From a virus, in IMG/VR virus record IMGVR_UViG_3300022205_000001, positions 104,077-168,076 of that record: DNA of 64,000 nucleotides. One strand, 5' to 3'. The notes beneath the pieces were generated by a model. It did no database searches, had not been told where the DNA came from, and was given only the letters and a program-made list of their open reading frames with translations. The position numbers and the translations under genes are program-made. Positions 52,432 to 58,134 of the stretch are shown one piece after another; within the stretch, counting starts at the first letter, position 1; every line of letters begins with the position of its first letter.

Positions 52432-52948
52432 GTATTTGATGTGTTCTACCCACTTCTTCTATCAATGAATATCCTTTATGACTTCGTTTTCTCTCCACTA
52501 CGCCTTTATGAAATGAATTGTAGTTGAGCCCATTCTGAACACAAAATGTAGTCAAACATGGAACTTCTACAACCTCTCCACTTGGTGTTTTGAGCCGATA
52601 AGTTTTAGCGTATAGGTTATCCACTCCATTTTTCCATACACAACTTGGATTGGGATTCCTATTTGGGTTACCGCATCCCCAACTTGATCTTGTTCCTTTT
52701 GGAAATCTTATTCCTGTTACAGAACCACCCTTTTTCGATCCAGCCATTATTGCCGCTTGCAAACACTCATCGCTACTTTTTATTCCACTCAACCCTTGCC
52801 ATGCGACATAATCCTGCCAATTCCCATGTTGTTCCCACAACTTCTTATGAGCAAGAGCATGTTCTTCGGGAGACAACTCCACTAAATTAGCAGGGGCATC
52901 TGTTCCACCAGCATATTTTGGAATAATGTGATGTTTATGTTTTACCAT
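52424..52948 (-). CDS. HNH homing endonuclease
   Basis: 174 residues. HNH core KHHIIPKYAGGTDAPANLVE, then LSPEEHALAHKKLWEQHG. The C-terminal DNA-binding part LYAKTYRLKTPSGEVVEVP ... FCVQNGLNYNSFHKGV resembles NUMOD repeats of intron-encoded nucleases. It is a free-standing mobile gene inserted next to tmRNA; its stop is eight bases inside the tmRNA. Confidence 0.88.
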   Translation of the reverse strand: MVKHKHHIIPKYAGGTDAPANLVELSPEEHALAHKKLWEQHGNWQDYVAWQGLSGIKSSDECLQAAIMAGSKKGGSVTGIRFPKGTRSSWGCGNPNRNPNPSCVWKNGVDNLYAKTYRLKTPSGEVVEVPCLTTFCVQNGLNYNSFHKGVVERKRSHKGYSLIEEVGRTHQIRG

Positions 52949-53187
52949 GAATCGTAATCTGTTACATCTAACTCAGTCAATGTCACCGTGTCTTCAATCT
53001 TTACCACAACCCCAATTGACGTTGGAGTGATATGATACGTGAATGCTCCACCAATCGCTCCCGTCCTCGCAAGACCATTGTTCTCTAAGCGTTGAATAAT
53101 CTTGGTTTGCTTCTTGATAAAACGATCAACCTGTTTAGATTGTTTGGTGGTCAATATAATCAACGGCGCATTTTCTTTCATCATCAT
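52942..53187 (-). CDS. Small phage protein
   Basis: 81 residues from the first of three consecutive ATGs at 53187 (MMMKENAPLIILTTKQSKQV ... GVVVKIEDTVTLTELDV). Not recognised. It overlaps the HNH gene start by seven bases. Confidence 0.45.
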   Translation of the reverse strand: MMMKENAPLIILTTKQSKQVDRFIKKQTKIIQRLENNGLARTGAIGGAFTYHITPTSIGVVVKIEDTVTLTELDVTDYDSW

Positions 53188-53191
53188 CCTA

Positions 53192-53287
53192 TGGCGGAAG
53201 AGGGAGGTCTTGATCCCCAATGCCAGGAATTAGCTGGCATCCCATCGCCTTCCAAGCGAGTCTGGCGTCCTCACCAGTTCCTCTTCC
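53192..53287 (-). tRNA. tRNA-Ser (GGA)
   Basis: Class II, variable arm around ATGCCAGCTAATTCCTGGCAT. Acceptor GGAAGAGG with CCTCTTCC region, anticodon loop TTGGAAG on CTCGC/GCGAT, encoded CCA. Confidence 0.88.
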
Positions 53288-53294
53288 AGTTCTA

Positions 53295-53387
53295 TGGCGG
53301 AGAGCGGAGGGCTTGCACCCCAACGGGTTTTTACGCCGTCAATCCGCTTTCAAGGCGGTTCCGGTACGCTTGTCCGGTTCACTCTCC
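53295..53387 (-). tRNA. tRNA-Ser (UGA)
   Basis: Class II. Anticodon loop CTTGAAA on CCGC/GCGG, long variable arm, T-loop GCAAGCC type, encoded CCA. Its first 49 bases overlap the end of the next protein gene. Confidence 0.88.
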
Positions 53388-53863
53388 ATATTTTTCATGA
53401 AATCAAAATCTTGTATTTCTTCGTTTGTCCATTCATCATGGTGGAGGTCATAAGACTTAAGAGGTTCCACCAGGTTGAGCTTCTTCATCTTTCGTGCAGT
53501 CCGCCACACTTTCCAAGTCTCAAGAATAAACTGACACTTCCGCTTCACTCCATATCGTATCCAATATTTTATCGCATGATAAAATCTACTACAAAAATCC
53601 CGTAAAATACGGTTCCATAACATCCATTTTGGTAGTGAAGGAATATCAACGAATTCTGGATGCTTGATAGACCCAATTAACAACCATGTGTTATCACTCT
53701 GCTGTATCAGCAAACAATGACCATCAAGGGCATACTTCTTCGCTTTCCATTTCGTAATCAACCTATGAGACAATAATTCTTCGGTAGTATTGAATTCAAA
53801 TTCCTTCCGTAACGAGGGCAAATCTATAAAATATGGCATATACACATAGAATTTATTTCTCAT
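53339..53863 (-). CDS. Phage protein of unknown function overlapping tRNA-Ser
   Basis: 174 residues from ATG 53863 (ggagatg upstream): MRNKFYVYMPYFIDLPSLRK ... QQSDNTWLLIGSIKHPEF. Many Trp/Tyr/Phe and basic residues. The last 16 codons are read from the 5' half of tRNA-Ser(UGA). Not recognised. Confidence 0.5.
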   Translation of the reverse strand: MRNKFYVYMPYFIDLPSLRKEFEFNTTEELLSHRLITKWKAKKYALDGHCLLIQQSDNTWLLIGSIKHPEFVDIPSLPKWMLWNRILRDFCSRFYHAIKYWIRYGVKRKCQFILETWKVWRTARKMKKLNLVEPLKSYDLHHDEWTNEEIQDFDFMKNMESEPDKRTGTALKAD

Positions 53864-53878
53864 CACATCTCCATATAT

Positions 53879-53953
53879 TGGTGCTCCCACCGGGTATCGA
53901 TCCCGGTCCTCTAGATTGAGAATCTAGCGACCTAGCCAGTAGTCGATGGGAGC
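53879..53953 (-). tRNA. tRNA-Glu (CUC)
   Basis: Acceptor GCTCCCA/TGGGAGC, anticodon loop TTCTCAA on CTAGA/TCTAG, T-arm CCGGG-ATCGATA-CCCGG with unusual A54, encoded CCA. Confidence 0.9.
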
Positions 53954-54318
53954 AAATTCAAATTCATATCAAATACAGTTGTGAGCCACAGTGGTTTAGG
54001 CTCAACTCCCCGATAAAACAAGACCACTGCCGACATGGGGTATTCTTTATTCACCAATTTCATTAAACTTCCACCGGTTGTCCACACATCATCTGCATAC
54101 AAAATACAAGAAGATTCTTCAGATCGATACTGATACAAGGCTTCAGCAAACTTCCATCCGCCACGAGGAATTCCGATCACGGTTCTGAATCGTAACTTGG
54201 GGGCAACCAATGCAGCGATTGCAGCCCAATCGTCAGAAGTCAATGCGTCACAATCAATCTTGAAATTTGATTTCTTCCCTGATGCTAATGTAAAATCCCC
54301 ATGATTGAAAAGATTCAT
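53932..54318 (-). CDS. Phosphoribosyltransferase (orotate PRTase-like)
   Basis: 128 residues, short for the family (~200). FTLASGKKSNFKIDCDALTS is like the N-terminus of orotate PRTases. RTVIGIPRGG is the PPi loop, and ILYADDVWTTGGSLMKL is the PRPP-binding motif. A pyrimidine salvage/synthesis role is possible. The last codons lie in tRNA-Glu. Confidence 0.78.
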   Translation of the reverse strand: MNLFNHGDFTLASGKKSNFKIDCDALTSDDWAAIAALVAPKLRFRTVIGIPRGGWKFAEALYQYRSEESSCILYADDVWTTGGSLMKLVNKEYPMSAVVLFYRGVEPKPLWLTTVFDMNLNLLPSTTG

Positions 54319-54334
54319 TACATCCTCATAATAT

Positions 54335-54411
54335 TGGTGGAACGGGTGGGAGTCGAACCCACGTATTCTTGGTTAAGAGCCAAGACTGAATGCCTCTCCA
54401 GTCACCGTTCC
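54335..54411 (-). tRNA. tRNA-Lys (CUU)
   Basis: Acceptor GGAACGG/CCGTTCC, anticodon loop CTCTTAA on CTTGG/CCAAG, T-arm GTGGG-TTCGACT-CCCAC, encoded CCA. Confidence 0.9.
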
Positions 54412-54415
54412 GTTA

Positions 54416-54493
54416 TGGTGTCCCTGGTTGGATTTAAACCAACGTTCTCCGGTTTCGCAAACCGGCGTGTTATTCAGGCTTCACTACAGGGAC
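54416..54493 (-). tRNA. tRNA-Arg (GCG)
   Basis: Acceptor GTCCCTG/CAGGGAC, anticodon loop TTGCGAA on CCGGT/ACCGG, T-arm GTTGG-TTTAAAT-CCAAC, encoded CCA. Confidence 0.9.
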
Positions 54494-54498
54494 GTAAT

Positions 54499-54573
54499 TG
54501 GTGCACGGTGTTGGTACTGCCCCAACTTAGTCCACTTTGTAGGAGTGGTGCATATCTTTCCTGCCCACCGTGC
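54499..54573 (-). tRNA. tRNA-Val (UAC) with C33
   Basis: Acceptor GCACGGT/ACCGTGC region, anticodon loop CCTACAA on CCACT/AGTGG, encoded CCA. Position 33 is C instead of the near-universal U. Confidence 0.82.
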
Positions 54574-54582
54574 GTTCTATTC

Positions 54583-54659
54583 TGGAGCCCCTTGTTGGAC
54601 TTGCACCAACCGTTTCCACTTTACCAAAGTGGCGTGTCAACTACCTCTACTTAAGGGGC
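54583..54659 (-). tRNA. tRNA-Thr (GGU)
   Basis: Acceptor GCCCCTT/AAGGGGC with U73, anticodon loop TTGGTAA on CCACT/AGTGG, T-loop TGCAAGT, encoded CCA. Confidence 0.9.
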
Positions 54660-54667
54660 ATATTGTA

Positions 54668-54995
54668 GTAGGAAGAACCATAGCCGGGGTTCTGTTCTAT
54701 TCCATCATTTCTCTAGGAATATCATTACTGATACCCTCAAGCCACCTACCCGTCAACATCATGAGAGCGTCACTTGTTCGTTGACCTATTTGGTGTTGCA
54801 CCACGTAGAGATTGTTCGTATCACCTCCCCATACTCTGAGCCTGATATGAGCAGTCTCGTATTATGAGTATGGTTCCTCGTCTCTTTAACTCTAATCCTC
54901 AGGTTACCCTGGGTGGCCGTTAGCCACTACGCTGCTCTTGGTGCCCCGAACTTCCTCTAGTGCATCAGTCACTAGCGATGGATCGTTCTTCCTAC
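54668..54995 (-). ncRNA. rnpB: RNase P RNA
   Basis: 328 nt closed by a perfect 11-bp P1 (gtaggaagaac/gttcttcctac). All hallmark segments occur in order: GAGGAAGTTCGGGGCACC (CR-I; E. coli GAGGAAAGTCCGGGCTCC), GGGTAACCTGAGG, AAAGAGACGAG in the CR-II/III area, a P12 hairpin CCATACTC/GAGTATGG, ACACCAAATAGG (E. coli GGCCAAATAGG), GGGTAGGTGGCTTGAG, CCTAGAGAAATGATGGA and ACAGAACCCCGGCTAT (CR-V). P2 (TCCATC/GATGGA) and P3 (CTAGTG/CACTAG) are intact. The P15-P17 area is reduced, without the GGU that usually binds CCA. It would process tRNA 5' ends with host or phage protein. Confidence 0.92.
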
Positions 54996-55011
54996 ATTCT
55001 CCTTTCTATCT

Positions 55012-55087
55012 TGGTACCATCGGTGGGATTTGAACCCACACTTGACTACTTTTGAGGTAGCTGACTCTGCCGTTGGTCTACGATGGC
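55012..55087 (-). tRNA. tRNA-Leu (CAA), class I-sized
   Basis: Anticodon loop CTCAAAA on GCTAC/GTAGT, A73, acceptor GCCATCG/CGATGGT with G1-U72, encoded CCA. The variable loop is five bases, not the long arm normal for Leu. Confidence 0.85.
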
Positions 55088-55097
55088 ATTAGTATCT

Positions 55098-55173
55098 TGG
55101 TACCGCTGGTGGGATTTGAACCCACACTACACAGGGTTTAAGCCTGGTGACTCTGCCGTTGGTCTACAGCGGC
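55098..55173 (-). tRNA. tRNA-Leu (UAA), class I-sized
   Basis: Anticodon loop CTTAAAC, acceptor GCCGCTG/CAGCGGT, A73, short variable loop, D-arm GTAGACCAACGGCAGAGTC shared with the other Leu tRNAs here, encoded CCA. Confidence 0.85.
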
Positions 55174-55176
55174 ATA

Positions 55177-55251
55177 TGGAGCCCAACACCGGACTTGCGC
55201 CGGTCTCTTCCGCTTACGAAACGGATGCATCGCTCTCAATGCTTGTCGGGC
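55177..55251 (-). tRNA. tRNA-Thr (CGU)
   Basis: Acceptor GCCCGAC/GTTGGGC with U73, anticodon loop TTCGTAA on TCCGT/GCGGA, T-loop GCAAGTC type, encoded CCA. A promoter -10 touches its 5' end. Confidence 0.88.
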
Positions 55252-55281
55252 ATTATAACATATCTCAGATACAAAAGTCAA
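55252..55281 (-). promoter_or_regulatory. Sigma70-type promoter inside the tRNA array
   Basis: Minus strand TTGACT, 18 bases, TATAAT with TGT before it. The start site would fall inside tRNA-Thr(CGU), so it would drive the two tRNA-Leu genes and RNase P RNA rather than that tRNA. Confidence 0.6.
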
Positions 55282-55289
55282 CAACTATT

Positions 55290-55364
55290 TGGTGCCGCCG
55301 GTAGGAATCGAACCCACCTGAATCCGGTTAAAAGCCGGGAGCATAGCCACTCTGCCACGACGGC
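55290..55364 (-). tRNA. tRNA-Lys (UUU)
   Basis: Acceptor GCCGTCG/CGGCGGC, anticodon loop CTTTTAA on CCCGG/CCGGA, T-loop TTCGATT, encoded CCA. A target for s2U34, hence TusA. Confidence 0.9.
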
Positions 55365-55371
55365 GCTATAT

Positions 55372-55449
55372 TGGTCTGGATGGTGGGATTTGAACCCACA
55401 ATTTCTCCGATCCGAACGGAGAGGAGTAGCCAGGTTCTCCTACATCCAG
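55372..55449 (-). tRNA. tRNA-Pro (CGG)
   Basis: Acceptor CTGGATG/CATCCAG, anticodon loop TTCGGAT on CTCCG/CGGAG, T-arm GTGGG-TTCAAAT-CCCAC, encoded CCA. Confidence 0.9.
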
Positions 55450-55453
55450 GTTC

Positions 55454-55777
55454 TTAGTTTTCAATAACAGTATGCTTTTTCAGTTCAATATAAAACGATC
55501 TCTCAAGTCTAAACACTTTTCCTGCTGGTGCTGTCATTGGTTGCACAGAACATAATTCTTTAGCGATCACTGCCGGGTACGCTGTTCGCACGATATCAAT
55601 AATACGATTCCGATTTTCCTGAGTATTCGGTTTTCCAATAAACTGAGATAAACTATCTGCCAGGTATTCTGGTGCTGGTTCTGGTGCTGGTGCCTGGTCA
55701 CTAAGAACTTTTACAGGGTTCAGTATGACCGCGCCAACTGTGCCGATCAACACTTTCAGAAATGTTCGTCTATTCAT
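55454..55777 (-). CDS. Tat-type signal fused to a gp23 (major capsid)-like fragment
   Basis: 107 residues from ATG 55777 (MNRRTFLKVLIGTVGAVILN). The start fits a twin-arginine signal (RRTFLK plus hydrophobic stretch). After a Pro/Ala/Glu linker, residues ~55-95 (IIDIVRTAYPAVIAKELCSV, then QPMTAPAGKVF) closely follow the T4 gp23 segment VRRAIPNLIAFDICGVQPMN, then SPTGQVFALR. The rest of gp23 is absent. This gp23 stretch lies in the region that contains the Gol peptide. Function unknown. Confidence 0.6.
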   Translation of the reverse strand: MNRRTFLKVLIGTVGAVILNPVKVLSDQAPAPEPAPEYLADSLSQFIGKPNTQENRNRIIDIVRTAYPAVIAKELCSVQPMTAPAGKVFRLERSFYIELKKHTVIEN

Positions 55778-55794
55778 ACATGCCTCATAATAAT

Positions 55795-55868
55795 TGGAGC
55801 GACCACCGGATTCTGCCACCGGGACTACGGGTTGGAAGCCCATCGTTTTGCTTCTAAACTATGGTCGC
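55795..55868 (-). tRNA. tRNA-Gly (UCC)
   Basis: Acceptor GCGACCA/TGGTCGC, anticodon loop CTTCCAA on ATGGG/CCCGT, U73, encoded CCA. T-loop GCAGAAT is unusual. Confidence 0.85.
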
Positions 55869-55880
55869 ATATTCAATTTT

Positions 55881-55955
55881 TGGAGCGGATGGCGGGAGTC
55901 GAACCCGCGTGATCTTCGTTGGCAACGAAGCACATAACCGTTCTGTCACATCCGC
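55881..55955 (-). tRNA. tRNA-Gly (GCC)
   Basis: Acceptor GCGGATG/CATCCGC, anticodon loop TTGCCAA on CTTCG/CGAAG, T-arm GCGGG-TTCGACT-CCCGC, encoded CCA. Confidence 0.9.
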
Positions 55956-55964
55956 ATATGCAAT

Positions 55965-56039
55965 TGGCGCGGTCTCGGAGAATCGAACTCCGGTGTCTCC
56001 CTCTTCAGGGGAGTGCTTTACCAACTAAGCTAAGACCGC
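55965..56039 (-). tRNA. tRNA-Phe (GAA)
   Basis: Acceptor GCGGTCT/AGACCGC, anticodon loop CTGAAGA on CTCCC/GGGAG, T-loop TTCGATT, encoded CCA. Confidence 0.9.
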
Positions 56040-56044
56040 ATAAA

Positions 56045-56118
56045 TGGCTGGAGATGAAGGAGTCGAACCTTCCTAGCCGGTTTCAGAGACCGGTGCATTG
56101 CCGCTTTGCTAATCTCCA
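56045..56118 (-). tRNA. tRNA-Gln (CUG)
   Basis: U1-A72 acceptor TGGAGAT/ATCTCCA with G73, as in bacterial tRNA-Gln; anticodon loop CTCTGAA on CCGGT/ACCGG; encoded CCA. Confidence 0.9.
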
Positions 56119-56270
56119 TCTTTTCTAAGTGGTATCACAAATGGATTATCATTGACCTTTCTTAATCTTTTCTTCAGTCTCAATAAATGCCGCGTAGCAA
56201 TTTGTTCTGTAACAATATCACTGAATTTCTCGATATCAGCTTCTAGTATTATCCTGGTCCTGGTTTCCAT
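56109..56270 (-). CDS. Small basic protein ending inside tRNA-Gln
   Basis: 53 residues from ATG 56270 (METRTRIILEADIEKFSDIV ... RLKKRLRKVNDNPFVIPL) with cggaag upstream. Directly follows the phosphoesterase. The stop lies in tRNA-Gln(CUG). Not recognised. Confidence 0.5.
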   Translation of the reverse strand: METRTRIILEADIEKFSDIVTEQIATRHLLRLKKRLRKVNDNPFVIPLRKDGD

Positions 56271-56272
56271 AA

Positions 56273-56782
56273 TCAACTTCCGTTATACCACCAAATTCTC
56301 TTTCGTACTTCTTCCAACGAAATCGGTGCCCAATCCGTATGCTCGACACAGACACATTGATACCAAGGATCAGGTATCACATTCGCGTGTGTGTGCCCAT
56401 GCACATTCGCTTTGAATCGTCCTTTACTCTCAGGATGCACTGGAATATGTGAGAGTAGCATATGATCTAACACATGGTACGCTCTGATATCCCGAAAATG
56501 CTTCAGATAATCTTTCAAACTGAAGATGTCATGGTTCCCTTTGATTAGAACCTTGTCACCATTCAATCGGCTGAGTGTCGCCAGGTTCTTGCGAGCGATA
56601 ACAACATCACCTAGATGATAGACTTTATCGTTCGGTCGCACGACCTTGTTCCAACGCTCAACCATCACCTCATCCATTTCTTCGGGAGTTTCCCAAGGTC
56701 TCAGCTTGGTGCCATCATTCCGAAGAAACTTGCACATTCCAGCATGACCGAAATGCGTGTCTGCTGTCAGAAAAATATTCAT
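56273..56782 (-). CDS. Calcineurin-like phosphoesterase 2
   Basis: 169 residues. TADTHFGHAG, YHLGDVV, IKGNHDIF, LSHIPVH and NVHGHTHAN supply the metal-binding motifs of the short phage/bacterial metallophosphatase family. It differs from the phosphoesterase at 37799-38458. In an RNA-rich locus it could act on 2',3'-cyclic or 3'-phosphate ends, which is speculation. Confidence 0.9.
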   Translation of the reverse strand: MNIFLTADTHFGHAGMCKFLRNDGTKLRPWETPEEMDEVMVERWNKVVRPNDKVYHLGDVVIARKNLATLSRLNGDKVLIKGNHDIFSLKDYLKHFRDIRAYHVLDHMLLSHIPVHPESKGRFKANVHGHTHANVIPDPWYQCVCVEHTDWAPISLEEVRKRIWWYNGS

Positions 56783-56964
56783 TTCGGATGCAACCCAAAC
56801 ACTTTCATTTCACGATATTCATCTTCCGTTCCATCAAAAAGAGAAACAGGACGATGATTACAAAATTGGCATCGTGAATTCACATGAACCGCACCGACTA
56901 CATTCAATTCACTAATCCACCCACATCCACGACAACCAAACCAATGCATAATATTACTTTGCAT
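56779..56964 (-). CDS. Small zinc-ribbon protein
   Basis: 61 residues from ATG 56964 (aaggaat upstream): MQSNIMHWFGCRGCGWISEL ... SRCQFCNHRP. Two CxxC pairs form a probable zinc ribbon. Overlaps the phosphoesterase start by four bases. Confidence 0.6.
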   Translation of the reverse strand: MQSNIMHWFGCRGCGWISELNVVGAVHVNSRCQFCNHRPVSLFDGTEDEYREMKVFGLHPK

Positions 56965-56973
56965 ATTATTCCT

Positions 56974-57048
56974 TGGAAGCCCCACAGGGATTTGAACCCC
57001 GACCAATTGATTCAAAGTCAATTGTGCTGCCAGTTACACCATAGGGCT
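56974..57048 (-). tRNA. tRNA-Gln (UUG)
   Basis: Acceptor AGCCCTA/TGGGGCT, anticodon loop CTTTGAA on ATTGA/TCAAT, T-loop TTCAAAT, encoded CCA. Discriminator is U rather than the G usual for Gln. Confidence 0.88.
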
Positions 57049-57177
57049 ATGTATCTTTGCAATAATCTGTGCATCGATCTCCCGGCGAATCTCATTTGCA
57101 GCAAACCAATACAATTGGTGTTCTGCTGTGAGGAGATGCAACTTATATCGATATTTTCCACGGTTCTTCTTTCTCAT
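57034..57177 (-). CDS. 47-residue basic protein ending inside tRNA-Gln
   Basis: ATG 57177 (aggat upstream): MRKKNRGKYRYKLHLLTAEH ... REIDAQIIAKIHSPMV. The stop is in the 5' end of tRNA-Gln(UUG). Not recognised. Confidence 0.45.
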   Translation of the reverse strand: MRKKNRGKYRYKLHLLTAEHQLYWFAANEIRREIDAQIIAKIHSPMV

Positions 57178-57190
57178 AATAATATCCTAA

Positions 57191-57278
57191 TGGCGGAAGG
57201 TGAAGGATTTGAACCTTCGTGGGTGTTACCCCGCATCCCTTAGCAGGGGAGCCGAATTAGCCTCTCTCGCAACCTTCC
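57191..57278 (-). tRNA. tRNA-Ser (GCU)
   Basis: Class II with variable arm GCGGGGTAACACCC. Acceptor GGAAGGT region, anticodon loop CTGCTAA on CTCCC/GGGAT, encoded CCA. Confidence 0.88.
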
Positions 57279-57289
57279 AAAAATCTTTT

Positions 57290-57390
57290 TTGTGGTGCTT
57301 CGCCCCGTTCACAACTGGACTAACGGGGGTGTGCATTATCCAGCTTCCCTCTCTTCCACAACACCACTGAAGAGACTGTGCCTCTTGGAG
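57290..57390 (-). ncRNA. Small structured RNA, unassigned
   Basis: Two hairpins (TCTCTTC/GAAGAGA and CCCCGTT/AACGGGG) and a GTGGTG in the first loop that can pair with CACCAC downstream, giving a pseudoknot. No T-arm or CCA, so it is not a standard tRNA. The right boundary touches tRNA-Cys and is approximate. Confidence 0.35.
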
Positions 57391-57460
57391 TCGCCGGAGG
57401 GATTTGCACCCCCGTCATGCCGCTTTGCAGGCGGCTGCCTCGCTACTCGGCCACGGCGAC
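57386..57460 (-). tRNA. tRNA-Cys (GCA)
   Basis: Acceptor GTCGCCG/CGGCGAC with U73, anticodon loop CTGCAAA on GCCGC/GCGGC, T-loop TGCAAAT, encoded CCA. Confidence 0.9.
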
Positions 57461-57461
57461 A

Positions 57462-57563
57462 TTAAAACAATATACTCCAACCAACAACAAAGTAGACTTT
57501 ATGTGACGCGAAAGTGTTTCCGGCATTGAACCACACTTCGCCATGCTCAAGTAACCACAACAT
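57462..57563 (-). CDS. Possible 33-residue peptide
   Basis: ATG 57563 to TAA 57462: MLWLLEHGEVWFNAGNTFAS ... VVGWSILF. No ribosome binding site is apparent, so this is only a candidate in the gap between tRNA-Cys and the next tRNA-like element. Confidence 0.2.
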   Translation of the reverse strand: MLWLLEHGEVWFNAGNTFASHKVYFVVGWSILF

Positions 57564-57566
57564 AAT

Positions 57567-57653
57567 GGGCTGGAGGAGGCTGGATTTGCACCAGTCCATA
57601 CGAATGTATGCATCACCCTCGTATGTCTAGATTTCCCTTCTAGCCGTCCTCCA
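57567..57653 (-). tRNA. tRNA-like element with expanded anticodon arm
   Basis: Acceptor TGGAGGA/TCCTCCA with G73, D-arm-like CTAGA/TCTAG, T-arm CTGG-TGCAAAT-CCAG. In place of a normal anticodon arm there is a 7-bp stem CATACGA/TCGTATG with a 15-base loop. The 3' end is CCC, not CCA. Anticodon not assignable. Confidence 0.4.
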
Positions 57654-57660
57654 CTCTATT

Positions 57661-57738
57661 TGGCGCCCATGATGGGATTTGAACCCACGATCTTTTGCGT
57701 GACAAGCAAACGGGGACTCCAGGCTCCCCTACACAGGC
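57661..57738 (-). tRNA. tRNA-Asp (GUC)
   Basis: Acceptor GCCTGTG/CATGGGC with G73, anticodon loop TTGTCAC on TTTGC/GCAAA, T-loop TTCAAAT, encoded CCA. Confidence 0.88.
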
Positions 57739-57744
57739 ATAAAT

Positions 57745-58034
57745 CTTTTTTACGCTGGAACCGCATAACGGTTCCGTATGCTCCACTAGCACATGGCTAG
57801 CAAGTTTCTTCAATCCCAAGAGAAGAGTAGAAGGCTTTCACTTCGTTCGCAAAGTATCCGTATACTCACCTTCCACTATTCTTTGGATGCCGGCCACACG
57901 GGCTGTTGCCTGTTGCCGGCTCTATCTCACAGATTTGCGGCCGCCCCCATGAGACAGCGTAATATGGTGGTGAGAGACTTTCTACTTTCGTTTTACCTCA
58001 TGCAACGAGGTGTCCGTAGCTCGCCCCTCACCAA
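57745..58034 (-). ncRNA. Structured non-coding RNA, ~290 nt, unassigned
   Basis: No convincing ORF on the minus strand. Successive stems: TGGTGAG/CTCACCA enclosing ACCTC/GAGGT; GCCGGC/GCCGGC; GAAGG/CCTTC enclosing AGTAT-ACGG-ATACT; TCTTC/GAAGA; and two mutually exclusive stems at the 3' end (GCATA/TATGC and GGAACCG/CGGTTCC). It lies on the other side of tRNA-Tyr from the 830-nt RNA and may be one unit with it. Confidence 0.5.
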
Positions 58035-58036
58035 AC

Positions 58037-58120
58037 TGGTGGATAGCCAGAGAGTCGAACTCTGCGAGAATTAACGACGGTGTTACAGACCGCCCCGCCT
58101 CCGTAACGGTTTAGCTACCC
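58037..58120 (-). tRNA. tRNA-Tyr (GUA)
   Basis: Acceptor GGGTAGC/GCTATCC, anticodon loop CTGTAAC on GCGGT/ACCGT, variable arm CGTTAATTCTCG, T-arm CAGAG-TTCGACT-CTCTG, encoded CCA. It is embedded between two structured non-coding RNAs. Confidence 0.88.
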
Positions 58121-58134
58121 CTATATCAAAAATT

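Noticed and set aside
54661-54784. Plus-strand continuation of an ORF across 54428-54784
   Set aside because: It reads through tRNAs and RNase P RNA on the opposite strand.
57793-58074. A 93-codon plus-strand frame in the non-coding region
   Set aside because: Runs against every neighbour, crosses tRNA-Tyr and has no start signal.
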